64,000 nucleotides of DNA from Pleurocapsa sp. PCC 7319 (GTDB taxonomy: Bacteria > Cyanobacteriota > Cyanobacteriia > Cyanobacteriales > Xenococcaceae). The notes beneath the pieces are model-generated. The model searched no databases. It was given only the letters and a program-made list of their open reading frames with translations, and was not told the origin of the DNA. The stretch is taken from the NCBI RefSeq assembly GCF_000332195.1, contig NZ_KB235922.1:1175902-1239901 (forward strand). Direction: 5' to 3'. How positions within the stretch are numbered: the first letter of the stretch is position 1; every line of letters begins with the position of its first letter. Of the stretch, positions 18,506-26,755 are shown piece after piece. The translations under genes were made by a program, and so were the position numbers.

Positions 18506-18874
18506 CTATTGGTTAACAACGTCTAGTTGGCAAGTTAAGGGACAAGAAGCATAAACAGGGGCATTAACTAACGCATTCTGTCCATGCAACCAACTTAACC
18601 AGCTTACTTCTTCAGGATAAATTCCCTTAAAGGATAAAATCGCCGCACCAACCAAAACTACGGCTATATTGAGAGCAATAATACTTCCAGTTACTACTAA
18701 AACTGCACTAGCAGGAATAACTGTTTGCAAAATAATTGTAGCTAAGATACCTACTGTAACCACCAATGCTCCTACAGGGAAACCAACCACTAGCAAGCAT
18801 ACTGTTAACGTAAAACTCCAGATCAAAAAACTTTTTATCAAACTAAAGTAATTATTCTTTTGTACTAATTCCAT
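18506..18874 (-). CDS. Small integral membrane protein, hypothetical
   Basis: No family is recognised. From the Met at 18874 (MELVQKNNYF) the product is 122 residues; an upstream Met at 18901 would add nine residues (MLLLVNLKI) but gives a less typical N-terminus. Three closely packed hydrophobic segments span roughly residues 12-92, followed by an extramembrane tail with two Trp (WLSWLHG) and two Cys (SCPLTC). The CPLTC pair could bind metal or form a disulfide. It is flanked by a 700-bp empty region upstream and a terminator downstream, so it is probably monocistronic. Confidence 0.6.
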   Translation of the reverse strand: MELVQKNNYFSLIKSFLIWSFTLTVCLLVVGFPVGALVVTVGILATIILQTVIPASAVLVVTGSIIALNIAVVLVGAAILSFKGIYPEEVSWLSWLHGQNALVNAPVYASCPLTCQLDVVNQ

Positions 18875-18901
18875 TATCTTTAAGTTCACCAACAACAACA
18901 A

Positions 18902-19602
18902 TTTAAAAAAGATATTCTTGAGCCAACTAAGCTCTTTCGCATCGTTATAGATAAGTATAAGAAACTCTAATCAATAAAATACATTTTTTAAATATAATTT
19001 TACATTTTCCTCTAATGAGACCTAGTTTAGATCTCAATACTTATCGATCCCCAGCCATTTACAGGCTATCAAAGCTATTTATAGATAAATATAAAAGTAT
19101 TTGAGAACGATCTAAATATTACTTAATAAATCAAATTTTAATACTATTGAACTACTTAAGCATAAATACTTAGAGATTTAAGAATAAGTCATCAAATAGA
19201 CATTTCTTAATTTCTAGCTTTATTCGTAATTACAAGTTCAAAATGTTGGTCAGAAACTCAAGAAAAATAAATTATTCTTGAAAAGAATAATTGTTCAAGC
19301 AAAAGTATTAAAAGATTTTTCAACTAACTACGTAATTATGCTTCAGAAGATTCTTGTAGCTGATTTGAATATTGAAAAACTTAGTTTGATATCTCAAACT
19401 TATGTGATTAAAGAAAAATTAGATTGATGGCTAATCTGAATTGGCTTTGTGGAAACGAAACTCGTTCTAATTCCCTTAGCTGTTAGCGATTGAAGTCATC
19501 GCTGATTTGTTTAATTCCCCTGGGGCAAATTGTTAAAAATAGATAGGGGGCTGGGCATACTAAGTCTAGAAAAGATTACAGTTCAAAATAAGTAATAATA
19601 AA
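18902..19602. other. AT-rich 700-bp intergenic region
   Basis: No gene is recognised here between the divergent membrane-protein gene and pilT. It contains two tiny ORFs of 29 codons (from 19017 and 19338) without ribosome-binding sites, which I do not call, and presumably the pilT promoter. A G/C-rich patch at 19515-19525 (CCCCTGGGG) is weakly palindromic. Confidence 0.4.
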
Positions 19603-20874
19603 ATGAATCAAAGATTAGGTTCGCAGCCACTTCCTCCACCTCCCCCTCCACCATCAACATTGGGGAGTATCAATAATAATCTAACTGCTCAACAACAAAA
19701 AACAGCTATTAAAGATTCAAATACTAAATCTAAAGTAGAGAGTAATGGTCAAAAATCATCAGTTGCTTCCCCAACTGCCAAAGCCAAATCTAATCGTCCT
19801 AAGCGTTCTTCTGGTCAACCGTCCTTAGAATACATTATAAAAAAAGCTTATGATCGAGGGTATTCTGATATTCATTTGGGAGTAGAAGAAGTACCTCGAA
19901 TGCGCGATCGCGGTGAAATGGCTCTTCAAGATTACCCCAAAACCGATCTCAATACTTTTATGAGTTGGTTATATGAAATATTATCTGATGAAGAAGTAGA
20001 AAAGTTTAAACGAGAATTGGAATTTGATGGGGCGACTCAATACGATTTTGCCCGGATCAGAATTAATGTCTTTGATACTCTTCGAGGTCCAGCATTAGTT
20101 ATGCGCTTGATTCCGCTCAAAATTCTAACTATGGAGCAGTTAGGGTTGCCTCCTGTTTTCCAAGATATTTCCGATGCTCACAAAGGCTTAGTTTTAGTAA
20201 CAGGTCCTACTGGATCGGGAAAGTCAACTACGATGGCAGCGATGGTAGATTACATCAATAATGAACATGCCAAACATATCGTTACCATTGAAGACCCAAT
20301 TGAATTTGTGCATCAAAGTAAACGTTCTTTAATTAAACAAAGGGAAGTTGGTATTAATACTCGTAAATTTGATAATGCTCTCAAAGCGTCTTTAAGGGAA
20401 GATCCAGACATTATTCTGATTGGGGAAATGCGCGATCGCGAAACCGTTAACACAGCTTTGAAAGCGGCGCAGACGGGCCACTTAGTCATGGGAACATTGC
20501 ACACCAATAGTGCCATTAAAACCATTGAGAGAATTTTGACTTTATATAGTGCTGAAGAACAAGATGCCATGCGAATAGCTCTTTCCGAGTCCTTAGTGGC
20601 AGTAATCTCCCAAGGTTTATGTCGCACAACTGACGGTAAGAGAGCAGCTTACCATGACATTATGGTCAACACAGAAACAGTTAAAGACTATATCAAACAA
20701 GGTAAATACGATGAAATTCATAGTCTGATGCAGGATGGAGGTTACGACGGCATGATTACCACCAATCAAGCTTTATTTAGTTTGTATGAGGAAGGCAGAA
20801 TTACAGAAGAAACAGCTTTAGAAACCTCTCCTACTCCTAACGAAATGGCAATGATGCTCCGAGGAAGAATCTAA
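19603..20874 (+). CDS. pilT: Type IV pilus retraction ATPase, PilT family
   Basis: The hexameric ATPase drives pilus retraction for twitching motility and phototaxis. Its 423 residues include the Walker A GPTGSGKSTTMAA, the Asp box IVTIEDPIEFVH, Walker B DPDIILIGEMRD and the His box GHLVMGTLHTN. About 85 extra residues precede the PilT fold: a poly-proline run (PLPPPPPPP, residues 9-17), then a Gln/Lys/Ser-rich linker. This extension separates it from standard PilT (about 345-365 residues) and recalls the second PilT-like protein of cyanobacteria (PilT2). It is probably cotranscribed with the KaiB-like gene starting 64 bp later. Confidence 0.92.
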   Translation: MNQRLGSQPLPPPPPPPSTLGSINNNLTAQQQKTAIKDSNTKSKVESNGQKSSVASPTAKAKSNRPKRSSGQPSLEYIIKKAYDRGYSDIHLGVEEVPRMRDRGEMALQDYPKTDLNTFMSWLYEILSDEEVEKFKRELEFDGATQYDFARIRINVFDTLRGPALVMRLIPLKILTMEQLGLPPVFQDISDAHKGLVLVTGPTGSGKSTTMAAMVDYINNEHAKHIVTIEDPIEFVHQSKRSLIKQREVGINTRKFDNALKASLREDPDIILIGEMRDRETVNTALKAAQTGHLVMGTLHTNSAIKTIERILTLYSAEEQDAMRIALSESLVAVISQGLCRTTDGKRAAYHDIMVNTETVKDYIKQGKYDEIHSLMQDGGYDGMITTNQALFSLYEEGRITEETALETSPTPNEMAMMLRGRI

Positions 20875-20937
20875 ATTAAAAATTTATACTTTGTAAGGTA
20901 GACAGGGTATGATTCGACTAACAGTTCCTTTAACCAA

Positions 20938-21726
20938 TTGTCAAAATTGACAGCTCAACTATCTTCTTTACCCAATACCTTCAAAGGTATTGCCTTATTT
21001 ACTCCTGGGGGGGATCTAATTTATGGTATTCATCCTCATAAGCAAGCTCAGTGGCACATTCATTTATGTCTTAGACTACAAGAAACCTTGGGTTTAGCTG
21101 ATTCCCCTCATTTTTTGGTGCCAGGGTACACCGCAACTGTAGAACGTTGGCTAAATCCTCATACACAGCAAATGAAATTGATTGCGGAGGTCCATCCGGC
21201 GGTACAACGCTATATACCTTTACTGCAAGTCTTATTTGATCTAAAAACAACTACTGAATGGCATCTTGCCCCCTGGCAAGAAGAGCATTGCAACCGTGCA
21301 GTAATTGAAACTTACCAACCGCATTTTCCACAACTCTGGCAACAACATAATTTAATTATTCGTTTTGACCCCAAATATCCTGCCACATTAGTTCCAGAAA
21401 TAGAACAGCCTGACGTATATAAATTAAATACTGTTAAGGTCATCAGTAATGAGCAAGCTGGAGGATATATCTTGCAATTATTTATTTCCAGCAATAATCC
21501 TACCGCTGAACAAACTTTGGGTAGTATTCATCAACTGTTGGAACAAGGTTTAACTAGTCCCTATACTTTAAAGGTAATCGATATTGACAAAAATCCAGAA
21601 CAGGCTGAAATCAATCAAGTTATAGTCACACCAACTCTAGTCAGAGTTGCACCCAAGCCTGTAAAGCGCATAGTAGGTCAACTGGATGATATTCAGAGGA
21701 TATTACATATTATTTCTAGTTATTAG
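20938..21726 (+). CDS. KaiB-fold (circadian clock KaiB family) protein
   Basis: The 262-residue soluble protein has an N-terminal region typical of a cyanobacterial family (LPNTFKGIALFTPGGDLIYG, then YTATVERWLNP). Its C-terminal thioredoxin-like KaiB/SasA-sensor domain covers about residues 175-258 (YILQLFISSNN, YTLKVIDIDKNPEQAE, VTPTLVRVAPKP). The start is a TTG at 20938: the nearest upstream ATG (20909) is out of frame and meets a stop after 13 codons. The KaiB fold suggests binding to KaiC, SasA or a related partner, but no kai gene is in the window. The clear context is pilT immediately upstream, linking it to pilus control by association only. Confidence 0.75.
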   Translation: MSKLTAQLSSLPNTFKGIALFTPGGDLIYGIHPHKQAQWHIHLCLRLQETLGLADSPHFLVPGYTATVERWLNPHTQQMKLIAEVHPAVQRYIPLLQVLFDLKTTTEWHLAPWQEEHCNRAVIETYQPHFPQLWQQHNLIIRFDPKYPATLVPEIEQPDVYKLNTVKVISNEQAGGYILQLFISSNNPTAEQTLGSIHQLLEQGLTSPYTLKVIDIDKNPEQAEINQVIVTPTLVRVAPKPVKRIVGQLDDIQRILHIISSY

Positions 21727-21754
21727 CTGTTAGCAAAATATAAATGATAAATGT

Positions 21755-22060
21755 ATGATGAATCTAGCTATCTTAGCCACTATTGCCTATGGATTGCTAT
21801 CTGGTTTTGGTGGCATTTGGGGATATATCAAATCTCAGAGCAAGCCTTCACTAATTGCAGGATGTTCAAGTGCGATCGCATTATTAATTGCTGCGGGAAT
21901 GCAGTGGCAAAATTACGATATAGGTCTACTGCTTAGTAAAATCATTATCCTGCTACTCATGGTTGTGTTTACTATCCGCTTAGTAAAAACAGGTAAATTC
22001 ATGCCCTCAGGAGTGATGCTAATTGCTGGGGCGATCTCTTTAAGTTGCCTATTTGCCTAA
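21755..22060 (+). CDS. TMEM14 family membrane protein
   Basis: The 101-residue protein has four hydrophobic segments with small-residue motifs (AYGLLSGFGGIWGYIKSQSKPSLIAG) typical of TMEM14/UPF0136. Plant members such as FAX1 export fatty acids from plastids; the cyanobacterial function is not established. Two adjacent Mets (21755, 21758) can start it. It lies 29 bp after the KaiB-like gene on the same strand and may share its transcript. It is convergent with the next gene, abutting its stop codon. Confidence 0.8.
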   Translation: MMNLAILATIAYGLLSGFGGIWGYIKSQSKPSLIAGCSSAIALLIAAGMQWQNYDIGLLLSKIIILLLMVVFTIRLVKTGKFMPSGVMLIAGAISLSCLFA

Positions 22061-22459
22061 TTAGGCCAAAGTTTCGGGACAATAACCTAGCCCTCTAGTA
22101 AACTGCTGCCGAAATGCCTCAATGTCTTTGGTATCTGGTATACCGTGAGAAACCACTGCTACTTGGTAACGGCGCATTACCTCCACAGGAGATTGCCCAG
22201 TTTCTAAACTCCAAAACACCATCTTCAGGCGCATTTCTGGTTCATAGGCAATACCCAACTCAGACATAAAAGCCCTAAAATTTCCGTGTAGCTTAGGTTC
22301 GAGAGGTTGAGGAAAACGGATTTTAACAATCCAACCGTCAATTTGATGAATTACGGTTAAAGAAGCACCTGCTGCATGGTCCATGCTACGCAGATAATCG
22401 ATTGTCCTTAATGTAACGCTGGCGTTTGCCAAAAAATAAAGATAGTCCATAAACGTCAT
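22061..22459 (-). CDS. Conserved cyanobacterial hypothetical protein
   Basis: The product from the Met at 22459 has 132 residues (MTFMDYLYFLANASVTLRTIDYLRS...). A longer reading frame to 22522 adds 21 residues of unlikely sequence, so the shorter start is preferred; a second Met at 22450 is also possible. It is soluble with an alpha/beta appearance: a strand-rich part (GASLTVIHQIDGWIVKIRFPQP), then helices with PEMRLKMVFWSLETG. I cannot name a domain. It is divergent from queA with a 133-bp gap. Confidence 0.65.
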   Translation of the reverse strand: MTFMDYLYFLANASVTLRTIDYLRSMDHAAGASLTVIHQIDGWIVKIRFPQPLEPKLHGNFRAFMSELGIAYEPEMRLKMVFWSLETGQSPVEVMRRYQVAVVSHGIPDTKDIEAFRQQFTRGLGYCPETLA

Positions 22460-22592
22460 TCTCAGGAGACCTATAATACTAGTCTGACAATAAATAGGGG
22501 GGTTACGCTTGGGGAAAAGCACCCGATCTTTTAAATTTGCTATAGGGGATATTACCCAAATGTGATTGTGTCAAATTAACTCATAAATCAGA

Positions 22593-23687
22593 ATGAACGA
22601 GGATCTTTTACTTTCTAGCTATACTTACCAATTACCTCAAAAGCTGATTGCTCAAACTCCAGCCGTTCCCAGAGATAGTTCTCGTCTACTGATAGTAGAT
22701 TCACTAACATCTTGTGTTCATGGTGTTTTTCACGATCTAGATAAATGGCTTAAACCAGGGGATTTATTAGTACTCAATAATACCCGCGTGATTCCTGCTC
22801 GTCTATATGGTTATAAAATCACAGGTTCTCAAGTGGAAATTTTGCTCTTAGAAGAAAAAGCAAATAACTGTTGGTTAGCTTTGGTTAAACCAGGTAAACG
22901 TTTTCCAGAGGGAGCAGAAATTTTTTTTGATTCGGCAAATGCCAGTCAATCTCAAGGCAATTTTCAGCTAAAAGCTACTGTTGTAGGGCGAGACGAGACA
23001 ACAGGAGGAAGAATTTTACAATTTGAGTTGCCTCCGAACAAAACTTTGTGGCAATTATTAGAGCTTTATGGACAGGTACCTTTACCACCTTATATTACTG
23101 ACAATAAGTCTGCTAATGATCGCTATCAAACAGTATATGCAACTAAGCCAGGGGCGATCGCTGCTCCTACGGCAGGTTTACACTTTACTCCAGAGTTACT
23201 CAGTAAATTACAGCACCAAGGTATAGAGCAAACTCAAATAACGCTTCATGTGGGAATTGGTACTTTTCGCCCCGTAGAATCAGAGCAGATTACTCAACAC
23301 ACAATGCATCAAGAATGGATTGAAGTTAGCCAGGCAACAGTAGCCAAAATTTTAGCCACAAAAGCTAAGGGGGGTAGAGTGATTGCAGTGGGGACGACAG
23401 CTTCGAGAGCTTTGGAAGGAGCAGCTAGAGAAGCCCAAAAGTCAGGAAAGACCTTACAGGCTTTTCAGGGTAAGACTGATTTATTTATTTATCCAGGTTA
23501 TCAATGGGAACTAATCGATGGCTTGATTACCAATTTTCATTTACCCGGTTCTAGTTTACTGATGATGGTTAGTGCCCTAATTGGCAGAAATCGTCTTTTA
23601 AAACTTTATCAAGAAGCGATCGCACTTAATTATCGTTTTTATTCTTTTGGAGATGGGATGCTAATTTTACCGGAAGCCAAAATATAA
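22593..23687 (+). CDS. queA: tRNA preQ1(34) S-adenosylmethionine ribosyltransferase-isomerase QueA
   Basis: QueA transfers and isomerises the ribose of SAM onto preQ1 at the tRNA wobble position to give epoxyqueuosine. The 364 residues show [22 protein letters not shown], cited as [16 protein letters not shown], then [13 protein letters not shown], the P-P-Y region [27 protein letters not shown] (the signature loop), [10 protein letters not shown] and [17 protein letters not shown]. All conserved blocks and the length are as expected. The ATG at 22593 precedes LSSYTYQLP directly. No other queuosine gene is in the window. Confidence 0.96.
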   Translation: MNEDLLLSSYTYQLPQKLIAQTPAVPRDSSRLLIVDSLTSCVHGVFHDLDKWLKPGDLLVLNNTRVIPARLYGYKITGSQVEILLLEEKANNCWLALVKPGKRFPEGAEIFFDSANASQSQGNFQLKATVVGRDETTGGRILQFELPPNKTLWQLLELYGQVPLPPYITDNKSANDRYQTVYATKPGAIAAPTAGLHFTPELLSKLQHQGIEQTQITLHVGIGTFRPVESEQITQHTMHQEWIEVSQATVAKILATKAKGGRVIAVGTTASRALEGAAREAQKSGKTLQAFQGKTDLFIYPGYQWELIDGLITNFHLPGSSLLMMVSALIGRNRLLKLYQEAIALNYRFYSFGDGMLILPEAKI

Positions 23688-23700
23688 AGATTAATCAGGA

Positions 23701-25812
23701 TTATTCATCGACTATTTGTGAGGATAAATCTACACTAGTCGCAATCTCCGCTAGGGGTAAAGAAATTTTGACTAATGTTCCTTGAGCTTCCCCAGCACTT
23801 TCTAAAGATATTTTGCCCTGCATCAACTCCACTAGATTGCGCGATATAGCCAAACCCAAGCCGGTTCCACCAAATTTTCTAGTTGTTGAGCCATCCACCA
23901 TCACAAAAGGATTAAATAATTTGCTTTGTTGGTTTATGGGAATACCAATTCCTGTATCCTCAATGGTAATCACAACTTCTTGATGATTGCGTTTCTCAGA
24001 ACTATATTTAGTAGTATTGTGATTATGAATAGCTGCAAAATCATGCTCATTATTTTCTAGCATTTCCTGAGAATGATGATCATTAGTCACTATTTCAGGA
24101 TGATGATATTTTTTAGTAGAAGTAAATAAATATTTCAAATTCTCTGGTTCATTTTCTGGTTCTAGATTTTCTTCTGTAGTGATAGTGGTTACGCTAATGT
24201 CAATACCGCCATAATCCGTAAACTTAACTGCATTACTCAATATATTAATTAATATTTGCTTTAATTTAGCTGGATCTGCCAAGACATAAATATTTTCATT
24301 CCAGATTGGGGTCTTTAAGTTTAAATCTTTACGTTGAATTGGTACTAAATGTAGATCGATTACCTCGTTAAGTATTTTACGTAGCTCGACTTTTTCAATA
24401 GTTACGGAAAGTTTACCCGCCTCAATTTTAGAGATATCTAAAACATCGTTAATAATCCCTAAAAGATGAATAGCCGCATCGTCAGCCTGCTGCAAAAACT
24501 CTCGCTCTTCTTCGATATTATCGCAGTAGCCATCTTGTACAATCCGAATACAGTTAATAATCCCATTAAGAGGAGTTCTGAGTTCGTGAGAAGTTGTCGC
24601 CAAAAACTCACTTTTTAATTTATTAGCATTCTGCGCTTCTTTCCAGGCAGAGACTATTTCTTCTCCCCAAGCACGTAATCGACCAACCATATCATTGAGT
24701 GCCAGAGAAAGTTGATTAAATTCTCGAATTTGAAAATTTTCTGGTAGGCGATCGCTACTAGAGTACAAACGCTCTTCATTTTTAAGGGAATAATCTCTAA
24801 TTTGTTCGAGAGGTCGTGCTAGTTCACGAGATACATACAATGTAGCTAGAGAGCTGGCAGCAATTAATCCCAGAGTCATGCTCACCAAGGCTTGACGAAT
24901 ATCTTTAAGGGGTAAAAGAGCAGCATCGAGGGGGCTAACGGCAAGAATAATCCATTTTTCCTGATTGTCTTTAGTAACTGGGGAAGGAATAGAACTATAT
25001 CCAGCTACTAATTCAACTCCATCTGTTTCTAGATAAAATAAATGCAAAAAATCTGGTTCATTGGAGATCGCATTTTGCAAGAGACTATTAAGTCTTCGAG
25101 CATCGGGCATTTGCTTAATATTGCGACCTACCCGCTGTACAAAAGGATGAGCCAAAATAGTGCCGTCCTGATCGATGACCACGGGATAACCCTCTAGGGA
25201 ACCTGGTTCAATAATATCTTGGGCCAGAATAGCCGACTTGACGCTTAAAGCATAACGAAGATCACCATTGCGATCGTACACTGGAGCAGTTAACCAAAGC
25301 TTAAGTTGCCGACGAAACGGGTTTTCACTCGCATCTTCAGAATCACGGATTAAAGAAGTTGATGGCAGTAACAACTTGACATTAATTTGGGAGGAAGTCG
25401 TTAAAATCCGTTGTTTCTTTTTTTGCCAGGTACTATTCTCTAGTTCAACTTCTTCTTTACAAGTTGTGGCAATAACACTGTCAGTATTTAAATCTGTGAT
25501 CTGTGCACATAAAATATCCGTAGGCAATACTTCTTTTAATTGAGCAATTAACAGTTGAGGGTCTAGCATATCGGAGCGAGAAATTGCCGCATCACTAGCA
25601 CTAGCGAGATTATTACGCAAGGCATCAATTGACTGTTTGACAATTTCTCCTTTTCTGACTGCACTCTCGGTTAAATTCTGTCTGGCAGTTTCTAAAAAAG
25701 CTGACCTTGCTTTTCTATAAGTGACATAAACTCCCACTAACAAGACAGGAACGCTAACCAAAAGAATGCGCGAGAGTAATATACGTCGGAAAGAGGATTG
25801 ACCAGGTGCCAT
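23701..25812 (-). CDS. Membrane sensor histidine kinase (Cache-HAMP-HisKA-HATPase)
   Basis: The 703-residue kinase has a transmembrane segment at 13-32, a periplasmic dCache-like sensor at about 35-300 (VYDRNGDLRYALSVKS, VIDQDGTILAHP), a second transmembrane segment at 305-327, HAMP at 328-380, HisKA with His409 in TTSHELRTPLNG, and a HATPase_c domain with NILSNAVKF, DTGIGIP and FGGTGLGLAIS boxes. Between the N box and the DTGIGIP box is an insertion of about 65 residues rich in His, Asn and Glu (YHHPE, NDHHSQE, IHNHN). No response regulator is adjacent, so its partner is unknown. A small-molecule ligand in the periplasm is likely from the Cache domain. Confidence 0.9.
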   Translation of the reverse strand: MAPGQSSFRRILLSRILLVSVPVLLVGVYVTYRKARSAFLETARQNLTESAVRKGEIVKQSIDALRNNLASASDAAISRSDMLDPQLLIAQLKEVLPTDILCAQITDLNTDSVIATTCKEEVELENSTWQKKKQRILTTSSQINVKLLLPSTSLIRDSEDASENPFRRQLKLWLTAPVYDRNGDLRYALSVKSAILAQDIIEPGSLEGYPVVIDQDGTILAHPFVQRVGRNIKQMPDARRLNSLLQNAISNEPDFLHLFYLETDGVELVAGYSSIPSPVTKDNQEKWIILAVSPLDAALLPLKDIRQALVSMTLGLIAASSLATLYVSRELARPLEQIRDYSLKNEERLYSSSDRLPENFQIREFNQLSLALNDMVGRLRAWGEEIVSAWKEAQNANKLKSEFLATTSHELRTPLNGIINCIRIVQDGYCDNIEEEREFLQQADDAAIHLLGIINDVLDISKIEAGKLSVTIEKVELRKILNEVIDLHLVPIQRKDLNLKTPIWNENIYVLADPAKLKQILINILSNAVKFTDYGGIDISVTTITTEENLEPENEPENLKYLFTSTKKYHHPEIVTNDHHSQEMLENNEHDFAAIHNHNTTKYSSEKRNHQEVVITIEDTGIGIPINQQSKLFNPFVMVDGSTTRKFGGTGLGLAISRNLVELMQGKISLESAGEAQGTLVKISLPLAEIATSVDLSSQIVDE

Positions 25813-25974
25813 ATGAAAAGATTTAGGCTCACGCTTAAACTATATCTCTACTGTTGTATTTTAATGATATCCACTCAGATAACATTTGCCATTCTTGCAG
25901 ATTATAAAAATTGAGTAGACTTAAGTTTGACATATCTTCAAACTGTTGACATCAAAGTGATTTCACATTTCTCG

Positions 25975-26685
25975 ATGAATAAGCTACCACACACAACTGC
26001 TATTTTAGCAATGACTGCCGACGGTAAAATCGCCGACTATCAGCGTTCTGCTGCTCGTTTTGGTTCTGCCAAGGATAAAGCTCACTTAGAAAAACAAGTT
26101 TCTTTGGTAGATGGAGTATTATTTGGTGCCGACACTTTGCGGGCTTATGGCACGACCATATTTATCTCTGAAGCCAGTTTATTAGAGTCTAGATTAAAGC
26201 GATCGCAAAAACTGCAGCCAGTGCAGATCGTTGTCTCGGCTTCCGGAATTCTTGATTCCCAGTGGCATTTTTTTCAACAATCAGTACCGCGATGGTTACT
26301 TACTGTACCCAGTGGCGCCAAACTATGGCGCTCCAAAACAGAATTTGAACGCATCCTAATTATTCATGGCACCAAAGAAAAGAACTCCACGATCAATTGG
26401 GTATCAACCTTTGTTCAATTAAAAGGTTTAGGTTTAAACAAACTAGCTATTCTAGGTGGGGGAGAATTGGTAGCATCTTTACTTAAATTGGATTTAATTG
26501 ATGAGCTTTGGATTACCATTTGCCCTCTAATTTTAGGTGGCAACAACTCCCCAACTCCAGTAGGGGGAATTGGATTTAAACAATCTCAGGGCAAAAAACT
26601 GAAGCTATTGGAAGTTAAACAGATAGAGGGAGAGCTCTTTCTGCACTATCAGGTTAAAAGGAATAAACTAATGACAAATAGTTAG
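25975..26685 (+). CDS. RibD C-terminal domain reductase-like protein
   Basis: The 236-residue protein matches the RibD C-terminal/dihydrofolate-reductase-like family: TAILAMTADGKIADYQRSA, then VDGVLFGADTLRAYG, ending with LGLNKLAILGGGELVASLL and the LILGGNNSPTPVGG loop. RibD proper reduces the ribosyl group of a riboflavin precursor with NADPH; this stand-alone domain lacks the N-terminal deaminase, so it may work with a separate deaminase or on another substrate. The ATG at 25975 is chosen over a TTG at 25927 because family similarity begins right after it. It is convergent with polA. Confidence 0.82.
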   Translation: MNKLPHTTAILAMTADGKIADYQRSAARFGSAKDKAHLEKQVSLVDGVLFGADTLRAYGTTIFISEASLLESRLKRSQKLQPVQIVVSASGILDSQWHFFQQSVPRWLLTVPSGAKLWRSKTEFERILIIHGTKEKNSTINWVSTFVQLKGLGLNKLAILGGGELVASLLKLDLIDELWITICPLILGGNNSPTPVGGIGFKQSQGKKLKLLEVKQIEGELFLHYQVKRNKLMTNS

Positions 26686-26755
26686 CTGAAAATAATATAA
26701 GAGTGTCGGATAGGGATACCCCAGTTGTCGAACTGTCGAAACTCCGAACTCAAGT

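Noticed and set aside
19338-19427. 29-codon ORF (MLQKILVADL...) upstream of pilT
   Set aside because: No ribosome-binding site, no recognisable family, length expected by chance in AT-rich DNA.
20909-20950. ATG at 20909 as start of the KaiB-like gene
   Set aside because: It is out of frame and stops after 13 codons; TTG at 20938 matches the family N-terminus.
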